This document shows, in pieces, positions 39,448-50,976 of a DNA stretch of 64,000 bases. Source of the DNA: Pyronema omphalodes (lineage: Eukaryota > Ascomycota > Pezizomycetes > Pezizales > Pyronemataceae); NCBI GenBank assembly GCA_024516155.1, contig JAJJXM010000048.1:62001-126000 (forward strand). The letters are read 5' to 3'. Made by a program: the position numbers and the translations under genes. The notes beneath the pieces are model-generated. The model was given only the letters and a program-made list of their open reading frames with translations, was not told the origin of the DNA and ran no database searches. Each line of letters starts with the position of its first letter. The stretch's first letter is position 1.

Positions 39448-41020
39448 TTAGTTTCTGCACTCCTTAATGCTCTCCTCCAAAGCATTAAGAGCCTTCTCAA
39501 TGTGTCCCAATCCAGCATCAGTAACGGAAACACCCATGTGTCCGAATCTGAAGTACTTGGGAGCACACTCTCTGTGCAATCCACCAGCAAAGATAACTCC
39601 CTTAGCAAGGAGCTTAGGAAGAAGCTGAGCAGCGGTGATTCCCTCAGGCAAGTAAATGGCAGTCATTCCATTAGCGCGAGCCTCAGGGTCAGAAGCCAAC
39701 TGCTTCAATCCCATAGCCTCAATTCTGGCCTTAACAACCTCGACAGAGACCTTCTTGTGCTGCTTGAAACGTCCCTCCATGTCGTTGGTGTACTGGCTCA
39801 AAGAGGTGTGAAGAGCACGAATCAACTGAGGAGAAGGAGTAGCAAAGTAAGAAGGCTTCTTGGCCTCGTAGTTCTGCATGATAGGGATCCAGTTCTTGAA
39901 AGAAGCGAAGTAGGATCCAGGAGCAACTCCACGGTTGTTGAAAGCATCCATAGCACGTCCGGACATCATCATGATGCACAAACCAGCGGGAACTCCAATA
40001 GCCTTCTGGGAAGCGGTCAAGACGACATCGATACCCCAGTTGGTGAACTGGATCTCCTCACATCCGACAGAGCAGACACCGTCGACAACGACGAGGGTGG
40101 AGGGGGAAACCTCCTTAACGGCGGCGGCGATGGCCTGGATGTCGGAAAGGACTCCGGTGGAGGTGTCGACGTGGGTAATAGTAATGACCTTGTAGTTCTT
40201 CTCCTGGAGAGCGGCCTTGATCTCGGCGATGCTGGGGCGGGATCCGACGGGGGCCTTAAGCTGGGTAGGGACTCCTCCGTAGGTGGAGATACAGTCGGCA
40301 AAAGAGTCGGCAAAGTATCCTGGAATTACAGGTTAATACCGGGTATCCGGAAGGTCGGAATATAGAGGTAAACAAACCAGTGTGGAGAACGAGAGCGTCC
40401 TCGCCAGGCTTGATCAAGTTGGCGGCAACGAAATCCCATCCAAGGGTTCCGGAACCAGAGACAACGAGGGGCTGGTCAGTGGGTGCGGTGGCAATGAAGA
40501 GCTTGCGGAGCATAGTGAGGGTCTCTCCGAAGACATTAACGAAGGCGGCTCCGACATGAGACTCGCTGTTGAGATGTTAGCTATTGTAATTTGGAATTAA
40601 ATTGTAGAATAAATATTTTTGTAAAAATTAGGAGTAAAATCTAAATTGATCTGCAACAGGAAAATCCCAAGAAAGTCCAAGTGATATTGCCCCGCATGAG
40701 ATGAGGTGATCACTCCAAAATGGATGCATGGAAGAGATATATATGTAGCTATCAATCACTGACCTGTGGTGGGCCATAGAGTTCAAGACATCGTCGTGGA
40801 ACTCAATGGGACCGGGAATAAGAAGAGTAGCGTGGGCAGCCTGGGAGGACATCTTTGCAGTTGATTGGTGTTGTGGAGAAGGAATGGAGGGAGAAGTGAA
40901 GGTGGGAGCCAGGTGCCTTTGAAGCAACCCAAGGCGAGGGTTTGCCGATGGGGCCGACAGCGTGACGGATGGGCGGGGTAGTCGGGCGGGGCTTATTCTG
41001 AGCAACCTGTGCAGCACCAT
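39448..41020 (-). CDS. AGX1: Alanine-glyoxylate aminotransferase
   Basis: PLP-dependent class-V aminotransferase: alanine + glyoxylate to pyruvate + glycine. Exons are 41020-40764, 40565-40378 and 40319-39448, with introns of 198 and 58 bp. The long form is 438 residues. A second in-frame ATG at 40852 gives a 383-residue form, the usual length for the family. The 56-residue extension MVLHRLLRISPARLPRPSVT... has 8 Arg and no acidic residue, i.e. a mitochondrial presequence. Key motifs are TLLIPGPIEF, VSGSGTLGWDF (PLP phosphate loop), THVDTSTGVL, VVDGVCSVG (Asp stacking on PLP) and TASQKAIGVPAG with the Schiff-base Lys (K198 short form, K254 long). The C-terminus ECRN is not a recognisable PTS1. 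Likely role: glyoxylate detoxification and glycine supply. Confidence 0.95.
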
Positions 41021-41926
41021 TTTGATTAATACTTGTTTAGGATATGTCTTTTTTTTTTTATCGCTCGGCGTAGTCCGTAGAGATTTCAGGGAGTGCGAGG
41101 GCAAAGCAATTGACGTGAATTGGGGAACAGTGGATAAATTATGCTTTGGGAAGCCATGGCTGCAGTGGGGTTCGAAAATGAAGCCAAACGGGAATGTTCG
41201 GACGGAGCTGTGGATCCTGCCTTTGATGCGGGCAGGAGGTAAACAAAACATACCTTTAGGTTGGCGTAACTGCTCAAACGACGACACGGTGCGGAATAAC
41301 GCGGTTCTTCTTGGGGGGGGATTCACACACACGCTCTCTAGATACTTTAGCTCCTGAGCTTCCCCCGGAATTTCACACGCCTTAAGTACTCTCTTAACCG
41401 AGCCGGGAGGCGGGCGGGGAAGCATCGGATTCATGTTAGTCACCTCAGCGGCTTTGTCGGACGGGAAAATTTGAAAAGAAATTTCGAATGAGTTTTCCCA
41501 TCAACGGAGTTCAATCGCCAGCAGCTTGTCCATGTCATGCAGGAGGATATCACCGAATAAAGACCCCAACCCAGCCAGCCAGCTTCACCGTGGGGTATAG
41601 CCTGTACATACGCCATCCGGGAGTATGTATGTATGTACGCAGCCGATGGAAGAAAAAAAAAATACGAAACCGACTAGCACTACTGTAGTTGTGTTGCCTC
41701 CCCCTCTTGATCCGACATTCTCCCCAGCCAACCATTATCCATATCCATATCCATATCCGTGATGACTGTGTGGGTATCAAAGACTGATTGTGATCATCTG
41801 ATCGGTAATCATCGCACCAAACACCCCATCGCAATCATCTCATCAAAGCCACATCATTATCATCTCCAAGTCCCATAATCATCATCATCATCTCCATCAT
41901 CCCAAATACCCATCATCATCATCTCA
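41021..41926. other. Intergenic, AGX1 promoter side and PITHD1 3' flank
   Basis: No gene seen. 41021-41400 should contain the AGX1 promoter (pyrimidine run on the coding strand at 41047-41060). ATCATC trinucleotide-like repeats fill 41830-41935. Minus-strand open frames here run on from AGX1 without an intron and carry no conserved sequence. Confidence 0.55.
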
Positions 41927-42738
41927 TCAAAGACCCATGCTTCCATACTCTGTTCCTGGAACGAGATTTTTATGGTCTGCCGGATTCGGTGCTGCCTCGT
42001 ACAAAGCAATGACCGGGTCTTTCCTCAACGCAGTAAAATCACCCTTAAAACCCAAATAACTCAATCTCGTTACATCCTCATCACCATCGGAATGATTATC
42101 CTCGACAAAAATAGTGATGGAATGAATATTGTTGAACAAAGCACGCCTAATCGGAAGCTCCATAACCTCCTCTCCCGGTGGCTGCATAGGTAGCTCCAGG
42201 GTCTGGATGGCGGGTGTATCGGCAACGGCGGAGAAATCTAGATCGTCTCGGTTGATAAATAGTTTTAGTGTTCGAGGGGCAGCGGGGGAAGGGTCGGCCC
42301 GAACGAGGATGGAGTGGAGTCTGACATCCCCCGTGAAACTGCAGCGAAGAAATGTCTTAGCATTGAATTATCAGCTGACTTGGGAAGAGTTTTTTGGGGA
42401 AACCAACGGGACATAGATAAGCAGCTGCTCATCGTCATCACTCTCCAACACAGGCTCATCATTCAATCTCTCCTCCCATGTCTTCTTCACAATAGCCTTT
42501 CCGGATCCCGGGGTTTCCTCATTGAAGGTGATGATCTTGTCGAATTCTATGTGTCGGTATAAGGACGACTGAATGGCGGGAGTTATATCATCTGCCCTAT
42601 CTTAGTAGATGTCTCTAAGCAGTTGTGTTTGTTGACTGTATATATACCGTCATGAGTGTGTCCTCCTGGTCCATGACTGTGGTCGTGATCATGTCCATGG
42701 CTTTCGTCGCCGCAAGCGTGTGAGTGGTTGTGCGACAT
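41927..42738 (-). CDS. PITH-domain protein (PITHD1/TXNL1 C-terminal type) with His-rich N-terminus
   Basis: Predicted 228 residues. Exons are 42738-42648, 42591-42408 and 42338-41927. Introns are 56 bp and 69 bp (the second has a GTTGGT donor). Residues 1-30 contain ten histidines (HNHSHACGDESHGHDHDH), a possible metal-binding segment. The PITH domain follows (~33-205): ITPAIQSSLYRHIEFDKI, EQLLIYVPFTGDVRLHSI, FINRDDLDFSAVADTPAIQ, LFNNIHSITIFVEDN and LSYLGFKGDF, ending PGTEYGSMGL. PITH is the proteasome-interacting domain of thioredoxin-like TXNL1. Stand-alone PITHD1 proteins are conserved in fungi and animals, and their biochemical role is unsettled. Domain identity is firm. Confidence 0.92.
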
Positions 42739-43555
42739 GCTTCAGTTGCTTTCGTTTTCTGTCTGTATGTGTCTGTGTATCCGTTGTGTCGAAGAACTAC
42801 GGCGAGTACTGTTGTAATAAGGTCGTCGACACATGATATATCCTCCCCGTGCCCCGCCAATCTAACCATTCGTAAGCGACGTCATCGATCATCGAAATAT
42901 TCGCATTCGCTTAGCAGGGTCGTCGAAACAAAAAAAATAAAAATAAAAATTAAGCTCTTCAGATGGCAGACACGCTTATATATATAGCAAAAGCCACGAT
43001 CGATCGGTTAAACGTGGGAAGGACAGGGCAGGAGGTGCCATGCTTTAAGATAAGCATTTGTGTAGGAGCTTCCGCTTCTCCGCGACCTTGGCAATAGCAT
43101 GAGCAGGAGCAGTAGTAGCAACAGCCCATCACATCCAAAAACACCCGATTCAAACCGACGACACATCACACACACTAAAGAGCCTTCCGGACAGCCAGAA
43201 GATTCCGGGGCAGGTCATTTTCCCTGCAAGGTCCAACTGGCTATTTCCGTACATAGCATTCCAATTGGTAATTGTTAACTGGTCCACCTTCTCTATCTCA
43301 TCAGATGCCCGGAGGTCGTATATCCACCCAAAACAAAGCCCATAACTCCATAACTCCGCAACCCATTTCTATCAAAATTCCAAATCCCAAAGCTAGCATC
43401 ATTATATGTCCATTCCATAGCCTCCGTAACCTCCTACCGGCCAGCTTCTAAATCTCCAATAGCTAGCAAGGCCACGAAGCTAGAATTATATGACCCCTCC
43501 ATAGCTCCGTAGCCCCTTCAGATCTTTCCAATACTCCTTCCAAATCCTCCAAAGT
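42739..43555. other. Intergenic between PITHD1 and DAD2, no gene seen
   Basis: Carries the PITHD1 promoter side and the DAD2 3' flank. It has AAAATAAAAAT-type sequence at 42929-42950 and CCATAGC/AGCTAGC-rich patches at 43380-43510, but no coding signal. Confidence 0.55.
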
Positions 43556-44157
43556 TTATGGCTGGTCTTCCACAGGTATGCGAACTAGCACATGCGGCAT
43601 TGGAACGCCGTTGTCGTCCTTAGGAAACCCATCCTCTTGTTCTTTCGCCGGCGGAGTATTTGTAAACGGGTCATCCTTTATTTCTTCTTTCGGTTGTGGG
43701 ATAGCAGCTATAATAATAATTAGCATCTGTCCCTACAGCTTTACTCCTGGGTAGCAGAGTAACTGGATAAACATACTCGAAGCCAAAGCTATCGTCCGGA
43801 GGATAGTCTGCCAATTTGACAGCACCGCGGCAACAGCTGTTAAGGCACTGATGTTAGCAATTTCCTCAATTTTCCTCCGCGTCACTCCAGTCAGGAAGTG
43901 AATTGAAATAATAGGCTCAAGGCAAAGAACCCACCTTCAGTTCCATCCGCCAGCGTGACAAGTTTCTCCTCCAGCTCTGAAAGTTGGCGTGCAACATTTC
44001 CACTTAGATCTTTCAACAAAAGTAAACTTTCTAGCTCCTGTCGTTTCTCTTCGATTCTGGCGGCGATTGCGGGTTGTGATAGTTGTGATGGCGGGGCGCC
44101 TAAACCGCCTGAGAGTCGGTTGGGCGCAATTGAATAGCGGGGTTTTGGGTTGGACAT
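43556..44157 (-). CDS. DAD2: DASH/Dam1 complex subunit Dad2
   Basis: Predicted 144 residues. Exons are 44157-43935, 43836-43777 and 43707-43556. Introns are 98 bp (GTGGGT) and 69 bp (GTATGT). The conserved core is ARIEEKRQELESLLLLKDLS, VARQLSELEEKLVTLADGTE and AVAAVLSNWQTILRTIALAS, a coiled-coil segment. The fungal-type tail is Pro/Glu-rich and ends HVLVRIPVEDQP. Dad2 is one of ten subunits of the ring complex that couples kinetochores to microtubules. An in-frame extension upstream (MFTFRRIQ..., from 44391) exists, but Dad2 proteins begin close to the SNPKPRYSIAP region, so I chose 44157. The gene is divergent from SGO1 with 598 bp between starts. Confidence 0.94.
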
Positions 44158-44755
44158 TCTAGTGGGGTGGTGGAGTTGGTTTATTTGCTGTTGTTGATAC
44201 AGAGGGTTCGGGGGATCGCGGTAATGGTGGATTGAGGCGACTGGAGTTCTTGTGACGGGTCGATGTTGTCGCTTTGGTGATGAAAGTTGCGGTTTTGGGC
44301 TCTGTGTTTTCGCGACGCGGGGGGGTTGTCGTGGGGGGGTGGAAGATGTCTTAGCTTCTAGCCCTAACTGAATTCGGCGAAACGTAAACAAACCGCTGGT
44401 ATCAGTTGAGGGAAACCGAAAACCGACCTCAAACTTCAGACAACTTTAAACCACCGTCGCCAACTCGGCAATTCGTCGATCCATTCGCTACATACCCACT
44501 ATTCTTTGACGCGACGCGACGAAAAAAAAAGCGGGGGCCCGAGCCGCCTGTAATACAACGTCCAGTCCAGTCCTTTCCTGTCTACCCCGAACTACCAATC
44601 CGGAAAAGCACTTTGAGAAACACGACAACCACTCACTCACTCACCTTAGTCACGACGTACCCGCACCGCATCTTACGCACGACTCACGTTACGTCCAACC
44701 CCACCACTGACCGACCGATCCACAAATCACGCGTTCATCGTGAAGGAATTAAGCT
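44158..44755. promoter_or_regulatory. Shared divergent promoter of DAD2 and SGO1 with MCB/SCB-like motifs
   Basis: A perfect MCB (ACGCGT, 44729-44734) lies 22 bp before the SGO1 ATG. Two overlapping ACGCGA motifs lie at 44509-44519, and TTTTCGCGACGCGG (SCB-like TTTCGCG plus ACGCG) at 44307-44320 on the DAD2 side. In fungi, MBF/SBF bind such sites to drive G1/S genes. Function here is inferred from motif match and from the identity of the genes. Confidence 0.6.
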
Positions 44756-47044
44756 ATGGCCCGTCTTTATGAAGGGCCTACGGCTTCTTCGGCTTCCCGC
44801 CCGCCTGTGAGAGAGGCCATGGCTGCCCGCCAATCATTGGGCGATACTACTATGGCTGCCCGCCCGCAATTGACTGAGATAATTAATGCTCGTAGGTTCC
44901 CACAATACCTTTTTCTCCCCCCGAACCCCGCGCAGCAAAGAAAAAAATACTACCCAAAGCCTAGCAACACTTTGTAAAGCTTACAGAGCCTAGCGCAGTG
45001 AAGAGAAATGTAGTAGGGTCCCTCTAACATAAATCATAGACAAACACAAAGCTGAAAAATACCGGCAATGCAATGCGGAGCTGTCAAAGTGTGTTCCTAT
45101 CTTCCTCTCTCTATGCGCCTCCTACCCCCGCTCCTGATCTCTGCTAACTCGACTTCTCCCCGCAGATCAAACGCAGCCCTTAACATCCGCGTCCGCGACC
45201 TCACCGCCGACAACATAGCTTTGCGGCAGCAACTTCTCCACCTCGAAGTAGAGCTGAACAGACGAAATCAAGAACAAGAACGCAATAAAGAAAAGCTTGT
45301 ATCTCAGCTCCACCAGCTACTAGAAGAGATAGAGGCACCTCCACCCCGGGTATCACAGAAAAACAAGAAGAACAGAAGAAGTGTGGATACGGATGAAGAA
45401 ATTTCACCATTTTTGGAGAGCAGATTACTGAGGGGCTCATATGTTCCCAATGAAGAGTTTGAAATGCCGGTTATACAAGAAGAACCCGGCAGTAGGAGAA
45501 GCAGTGTTGGCGGGTCGACTCCGGGTAGTGACCGGAGGAGCAGGAGTAGTTTCAGTTTTGATGAAATTAATCTCCCGCCGCCGACGACACCTTCTCGTGT
45601 CCTACAATCAGCCGCACACCAGCTCAGAGAGGAAGAGGAGGATCAGGAGGAAGAATATGAAGAACCGGTAGAAGAGGCTCCGGAGGAGGACGTTAGCAAC
45701 GACCGTCTAGAGCCATCGCCGGAACAGTCACCAGCCTCGATGGCAGATACAAATATGCTACCACGAGCTGTGGACACCCGCCCTAGGAGGCGTAGGGATA
45801 GCAAAATCTTCACATCATATCTTCCAGATCCTATTCCGGAGCCTATCAAATCAGACCCAATTTCACCACCATCACCGAATGCTGTGGAGGATGTTGAATT
45901 CCCGGAAACCGAGGAAAAGGAGGACGAGGAGGAAATTATCGACTCAGCACAGGCACAGCTGCAGCCAAAATCCACCAAGCCCGAACCAGTACCCGTTTCG
46001 ATGCCAGTCAAGGAAACAGTTAATGTCCTAGAAGCACCAATCAACCCGCCAGCTCCAGCCCCCCGTGCAACAAAACGAAAATTCTCGGCCTCCGAATCCG
46101 AATCACCCTCAATATCCGTCGATTTCAACTTCCAGCCCCAAAAGCCCACCTCCAGCAAACCAGCTACCAAAAAACTCGCCCCCATAGCTCCCTTATCAGC
46201 CCGCAAAGCATTATCCGCCAAGTCCACCAACCACGAGCCTATTTCACCAACCAAAGCCGCATCCAAAGCCGCCGGCAAGGGTATTGACGACCTAGGAAAA
46301 CCCGGCAAGAGTAATCTCAACAGCAAACTAGCCGGAAAAGTCGGCCTAAGCAGCAGCAATAGAGTCAGCGGAAGAGGAGGTAAAAGTATATTAGAAGACG
46401 AACCAATTGTGAAACCACTCCTGGATAGCTTCCTCTTGGAATCTTCACACTCTGCTCGCTCGACAACTTCTGCTACCCCTACCCCTCCGCCGGATGAAGA
46501 TACCACAGCTAGACCTAGCAGAAGATCAAAGGCCGTGGTTAGCTATGCTATGCCGAGCTTAAGAGCCAAGATGCGTCGTGAAGAAGGACCCGATGATGCC
46601 GCGCGGAAAAAGAAGAAGAAACGAGTGGCAGGAAGAAGGAGTAGTAATACCGTCGGGGACAACGGGGAAGATTGGGAGGGGAGCCAAGTTAGTGAAGCGA
46701 CAGACCTTGGGAACCTCGGGGATCTCGGGGAGCCTGGGGAGTCCGGGGAGTCCGCAAACTTCAAAGAACATGAAGACGGCGACGACATAATAGCCTCAGG
46801 AGGCGACCAAGACGCAGTCCTAGACATAAACGAAGTATCACTAAGCGCACTACCAGAGACGGAGATAGAAGAAGCTCTAGCAGGTATCAAAAGGAAACGA
46901 CGAACCTCTGCGTCCACCACCACCGCCACAAATGAGAAGGAAACAAAAAGAAGACAGCAGGATGAAAGAAGAAATAGTGTTGCTGGCACAGCTCAGGGGA
47001 AGGAAAAGCAAACAATGGGGAGAAGAAGGAGTATGATGGTTTAG
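44756..47044 (+). CDS. SGO1: Shugoshin (centromeric cohesin protector)
   Basis: Predicted 687 residues. Exons are 44756-44891, 45040-45088 and 45166-47044. Introns are 44892-45039 (GTAGGT) and 45089-45165 (GTGTGT). The N-terminal coiled coil (~residues 45-115) is assembled only after splicing: HKHKAEKYRQCNAELSK, then SNAALNIRVRDLTADNIALR and LLHLEVELNRRNQEQERNKE. This is the region that binds PP2A-B' in the family. A long acidic, Pro/Ser-rich middle follows. The C-terminal SGO motif (~511-533, RPSRRSKAVVSYAMPSLRAK) would bind phosphorylated H2A. A Lys/Arg-rich run follows (RKKKKKRVAGRR), and the protein ends GRRRSMMV. Role: protects centromeric cohesin and senses tension. The tail after the SGO motif is rather long (about 150 residues) and acidic/low complexity. 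Confidence 0.93.
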
Positions 47045-48537
47045 AAAACCGATGATCATGATGATCATGATCATGATCATGATGATGGGGTGAAGTGGGA
47101 GATTGAGAGTAGTGTTGAGGAGTTTGGTGGGGATGCGGGGGAGGACGATATGAGTTGGGAAGATAGAAGAGGAGATAGGAGGAAAGAGAGAATTGGTGGA
47201 ATCGGTAGGATTCTACTGAAGAGGGGAAAAGAATCTCGAGAGAGAAGAGAGATTAAAGTGAAGCAGATGAAACAAATGAAGCAAATGAAGCAAGAGAAAC
47301 AAATGAAGCAAGAGCAGAAGGAGTGATGGCGTTCCTGTTTTTTTTTGTTTTTTTTGTTTATTTATTTATTTATTTTACCCCTCTATCCCTGTAAAGATAC
47401 CCAAGCATCCAAGCATCCAAGCATCGAAACATCCAAGCATCGAAATGGCGACATCAGTAACCAGATATCCCCAGTCTTGTGATTATTTTTATTCTGTCTC
47501 TTGTGTTTTGTTTATTATATTATATAAGATCATGTGCTTTTCTATCAAGACAAAAAGGCTTTTTTGTAACAGCTTATTTTTTCTCTCTCTCTCGCTTTCT
47601 TTCTCTCTTGGTTCGGGTTGCTTTCTTTCTTTCTTTCTCTCTCTTTCTTGGTTCGGGTTGCTTTTTTTTACGACGGTTTCTATTGGTTTCTTTGGGTTTC
47701 TTTAGGTGTAATTGGATGTAATTGGGGTTCTACTGGTTTTCTTTGGGTGTAATTGGATGTCATTGGATGTAATTGGATGTTCTGTAGTTTATATGGGAGG
47801 GGGGTGGTGTTTGTTATGGTTTTCTTTTTGTTATGGAAATTAATTACTCTAACCACAAACATAAACTACATACATAAACTACAATTAATAATCAACGATG
47901 AATGATAATCAATGATAAACGATAAACGATAAACCATGTGTGGATGTGGATATTGGTATGTGTGTATGTTTCTGGTATTTAAAGATACCAACTGAGGTCA
48001 TTGTAGGGGTTTAAGTTGTAGGATGTTGAGTGTTGTTTCAATTCTTCTGATTCTTCTGATTCTTCTGATTCTTCTGATTCTTCTGATTCTTCTGATTCTT
48101 CTGATTCTTCTGATTCTTCTGATTCTTCTGATTCTTCTGATTTTTCAGACTTATACATGATTACGCTGGACCACGTCGAATAATGGATAATAGATTATCA
48201 ATTTCTCAATTTCCCATTCTTCAAGCTTTTTAACAAGACATTATTATTTCTATGTGGAGCTATTCAAATCATCTTAAAAAAAAAAAAAAAGCTAAAGTAA
48301 ACTTCTACTTTATCTATTCAGCATGGTTATTGCCGTCTTGAATTCCGGCTTCGTTTATCCGTTCTGTTTATGTGATACTCTATGATAAGCATGCGGTATC
48401 ATTGTGGCTATTATGCTATTATGCTATTATCCCATCTCATCTCCACTACGCCCTATCATCCTCTCCACCTCCTCCAGCGTTTCTCTATACCGCTCCCTCC
48501 CCCTCTCCCAATCTAAACACCCCCCGCCAACCCCACT
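47045..48537. other. Convergent intergenic region between SGO1 and CCZ1
   Basis: No gene supported. It starts with a TGATCA palindrome cluster (47053-47085), followed by purine-rich sequence with ATGAAGCA copies (47258-47320), T-rich and CTTT-rich stretches (47338-47680), TGGATGTAATT copies (47705-47780), a 9-bp minisatellite (separate entry) and an A-run at 48277-48291. Confidence 0.6.
48038..48141. repeat. 9-bp minisatellite (TTCTTCTGA), about 11 copies
   Basis: Head-to-tail TTCTTCTGA units, the last passing into TTTTTCAGAC. The period is a multiple of three, but one frame contains TGA in every unit and there is no coding context. Confidence 0.93.
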
Positions 48538-50795
48538 CTAAACACCCCCCGCCAACCCCTCCAGCACTCTTCTCACATCCCCCATTCCGGTCGCAGCATC
48601 CGTTTCCCTGCCCTTCCCCTGCCCAGGGGGTGGCGCAGGCTTAACATAAAACCCCTCACCATTCTCAAGCTTCATCCAATACCCCCACCAGCCCTTTACA
48701 GTCCTAACACTTTTCTCTTTCATGTTTCCGTTGTGATCTCTTAGGGTCAGTAACATTTGATGGATATGTAGTGCGTCTTGGCGTGTCATGTTGGCTTGTT
48801 CTAGGGGTGGGAGGGAGGTGTAGATTCGTGGGGGGAGGGGTGTACTGGGTGTGTTGGCTGTGTTGGGTGTGTTGGTACTGGCTGTGCTGGTGAATGTAGC
48901 TGAGCTGGTGGGACGGGATCCGGGTGCTGATGCTGGGCTCGGGGAAGTTGTGCTGTTGAGGAGGAGGATGGTGTAGGGTGGTTTTTGAATCTGGGGAACA
49001 GGAGGGGCGACAAGAAGGGGTTCGAGTTGGGCGTGAAGGGTACGGTAGAAGCGGGGGGAACTGAGATGGCGGGTGTTGGGTGGGTATAAAAGGGCGGTTA
49101 TGAAGGGTTTATTCTGTTTGGGGAGTTAGTATAGGATATCTAATACAGGGTAATGGGACTTACTGTGTATACAACGATTTTATATTCTTTTAACTCACGT
49201 TGTTGTTGCCCATCGACGTCATTCGCAGAAGATGCAGATGGTAACCAGACGCTTCTTGATGTTATCCGGCCTGCTGGCTCGTCGAAATCATCGTGGGATA
49301 AGTCGCCTTGGAATCCGATTAGGAAACTGGCGTTGCTTTTTCGGGGGAGTTCTGAGATGGTGGGGGAGGAGGGAGTGGGGGAGGTTGGAATGCCGGGTGA
49401 GGGAGAGCGGATGATTTTGGATCCCCAGCCGAAGGTTAGAAGGTTTAGAACTTTTGTGTTGTGGACTGTGAGGGATTTTAGGCGGTTGGTGAGAGCTTCG
49501 GGGGTGAGGGAGTCGACAGTTACGCCTAAGCCTAACCCTGCGGATGATGGCAGCTGGGAGGTAGATGTAGTGGCCGGCTCTGAGGAAATTGAAATTGGTT
49601 TCGGTACTGAAGTAGATAAAGATTCTTCGGGCTCTTCGCTTATGGGTGCCGGAGGGATTTCAATCAGAGGTGTGGATTCAGAGGGGGATTCGCTGCTTCG
49701 AGTGAGGTTTGATGATGTTCGTGAATGCTGTCGTATAGTCGAGGTGCTTCGTCGGTGCGTAGGGGTGCTGTCTCCGGATGATATACTCGGTCTTGAAGGT
49801 TGTTCCTCGAGCTTCTTCTTTCTTTTCCTCCTCCTTATTCCATTCGCTGTTACAACATAAGTTTCGTCCCCCTTCTCATACTGTTCCTGTAAATAATTCG
49901 CAACCTCCCTCGTATCCAAGTTTCCAATACCAGCAAAAACACACCCATCTGATGGTAGCAACAATGGTGGCAGTCCATCCTCTTCTTTCTTCTTCTTGGT
50001 CTCCTTCTCCTCAGCCTTCCCCCAAAACCAGCTTCCTGACGCTCTTTTATCATCCTGCGCCTGCTCATGTTGTTCCGCCTCTCCAAACCTTGAAACAACG
50101 ATATCCACCAAGCCCCTTTTCTTCTCCGTCTCCGCCCAGTTCCTTAACCACTCCCTTTCCTTATCCTCCAATTCCTTCCCCGGTACTGCGCCGGCCATTT
50201 TGATAGCTCCCTCAGATAGTACATCAACCACCGGACTCCCACCAATCACCGGATCCCACCTAACCCAAGCCCACTTCATCCAATACTTCTCTATCCTCTT
50301 CGCAAATGCCGCCCTATCCATCTTCTTCCAGCACTCTTCCATCGTACCATACTGAAAACAGAACCCTCTATGCGCCCTTCGAATCTGCGCCACAATGACT
50401 TGCACCGGTGAAACTTCTCTATTGTTCCATTCCGTAGTCGGGGGTGTAACAGTAGGGTTGTGAATACATGTCAACGCGATTTCTGCATGAATCCACCAGT
50501 TTGGTTCGAGTTCAAGGGTGACGAATCGAGCCTTTTGCGTATCGATACTGGTATGTGCGCATCCTGAAAATCCGCGCCCGAATTCACTGATGCCTTGAGC
50601 AAGTCCTATTTGCCTAAGCTTCAAGTTTAAAGGGACGGAGGAACCGAGAGCGGAGGTGTGGAAAACGAGTTGCTGCGGAAGGGTTTCATCTGTGGCTCCT
50701 AGAGTGGGGTTATAGATAGCAAGGGAGGATAAAGAAGCCGGCGTAACAGTAGGAAGTAGCGAAGGTGGAGCGGTAGACGGCGGTGGTGGTGGCAT
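48538..50795 (-). CDS. CCZ1: Vacuolar fusion protein Ccz1 (Mon1-Ccz1 Rab7 GEF subunit)
   Basis: Predicted 735 residues. Exon 1 is 50795-49164, exon 2 is 49113-48538, and the 50-bp intron (GTAAGT...AACAG) is phase 0. The first longin domain opens LSSLAIYNPTLGATDETL, the signature of Ccz1, followed by QLVFHTSALGSSVPL and FVTLELEPNWWIHAEIALT. The middle is a long Ser/Thr/Pro-rich insert. The C-terminal part contains YKIVVYTNKPFITALLY (a longin strand pattern assembled across the intron) and GWWGYWMKLENGEGFYV. With Mon1 it activates Ypt7/Rab7 on late endosomes and autophagosomes, linking it to CUE5 and RSP5 functionally. The start is uncertain: the frame is open further up, with an ATG at 50984, but that would overlap the FMT1 start, and homologues begin close to the longin domain. 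I chose 50795. Confidence 0.88.
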
Positions 50796-50976
50796 TTGGA
50801 TTTGCTCAGAGGAGCCTCGATGGTGGTTGGTGTTGATGCTTGAGGGAGCTTCGACCGGTAGTGTAAGCGAGGAGCTCGCGAGACCAGCCAGCTGCCAGCG
50901 ATCTCGCAAGGGATGCACGTCATAGTTCCGGCGCGCAGAAGCAGAAGCGAAGAATTCCTTTCCCCACAACCCCGCA
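50796..50976. promoter_or_regulatory. Short divergent promoter, CCZ1/FMT1
   Basis: Only 181 bp between the chosen start codons. If CCZ1 uses an upstream ATG, the two coding regions would touch. It is GC-rich with no obvious TATA box. Confidence 0.5.

Noticed and set aside
45643..46506. 287-codon minus-strand frame opposite shugoshin
   Set aside because: Antisense shadow of the Ser/Pro/Glu-rich coding sequence. The plus strand has the conserved SGO motif.
47090..47326. 78-codon Lys/Glu-rich frame after shugoshin
   Set aside because: Purine-rich 3' flank with ATGAAGCA copies. The family C-terminus (RRRSMM-type) is already complete at 47044.
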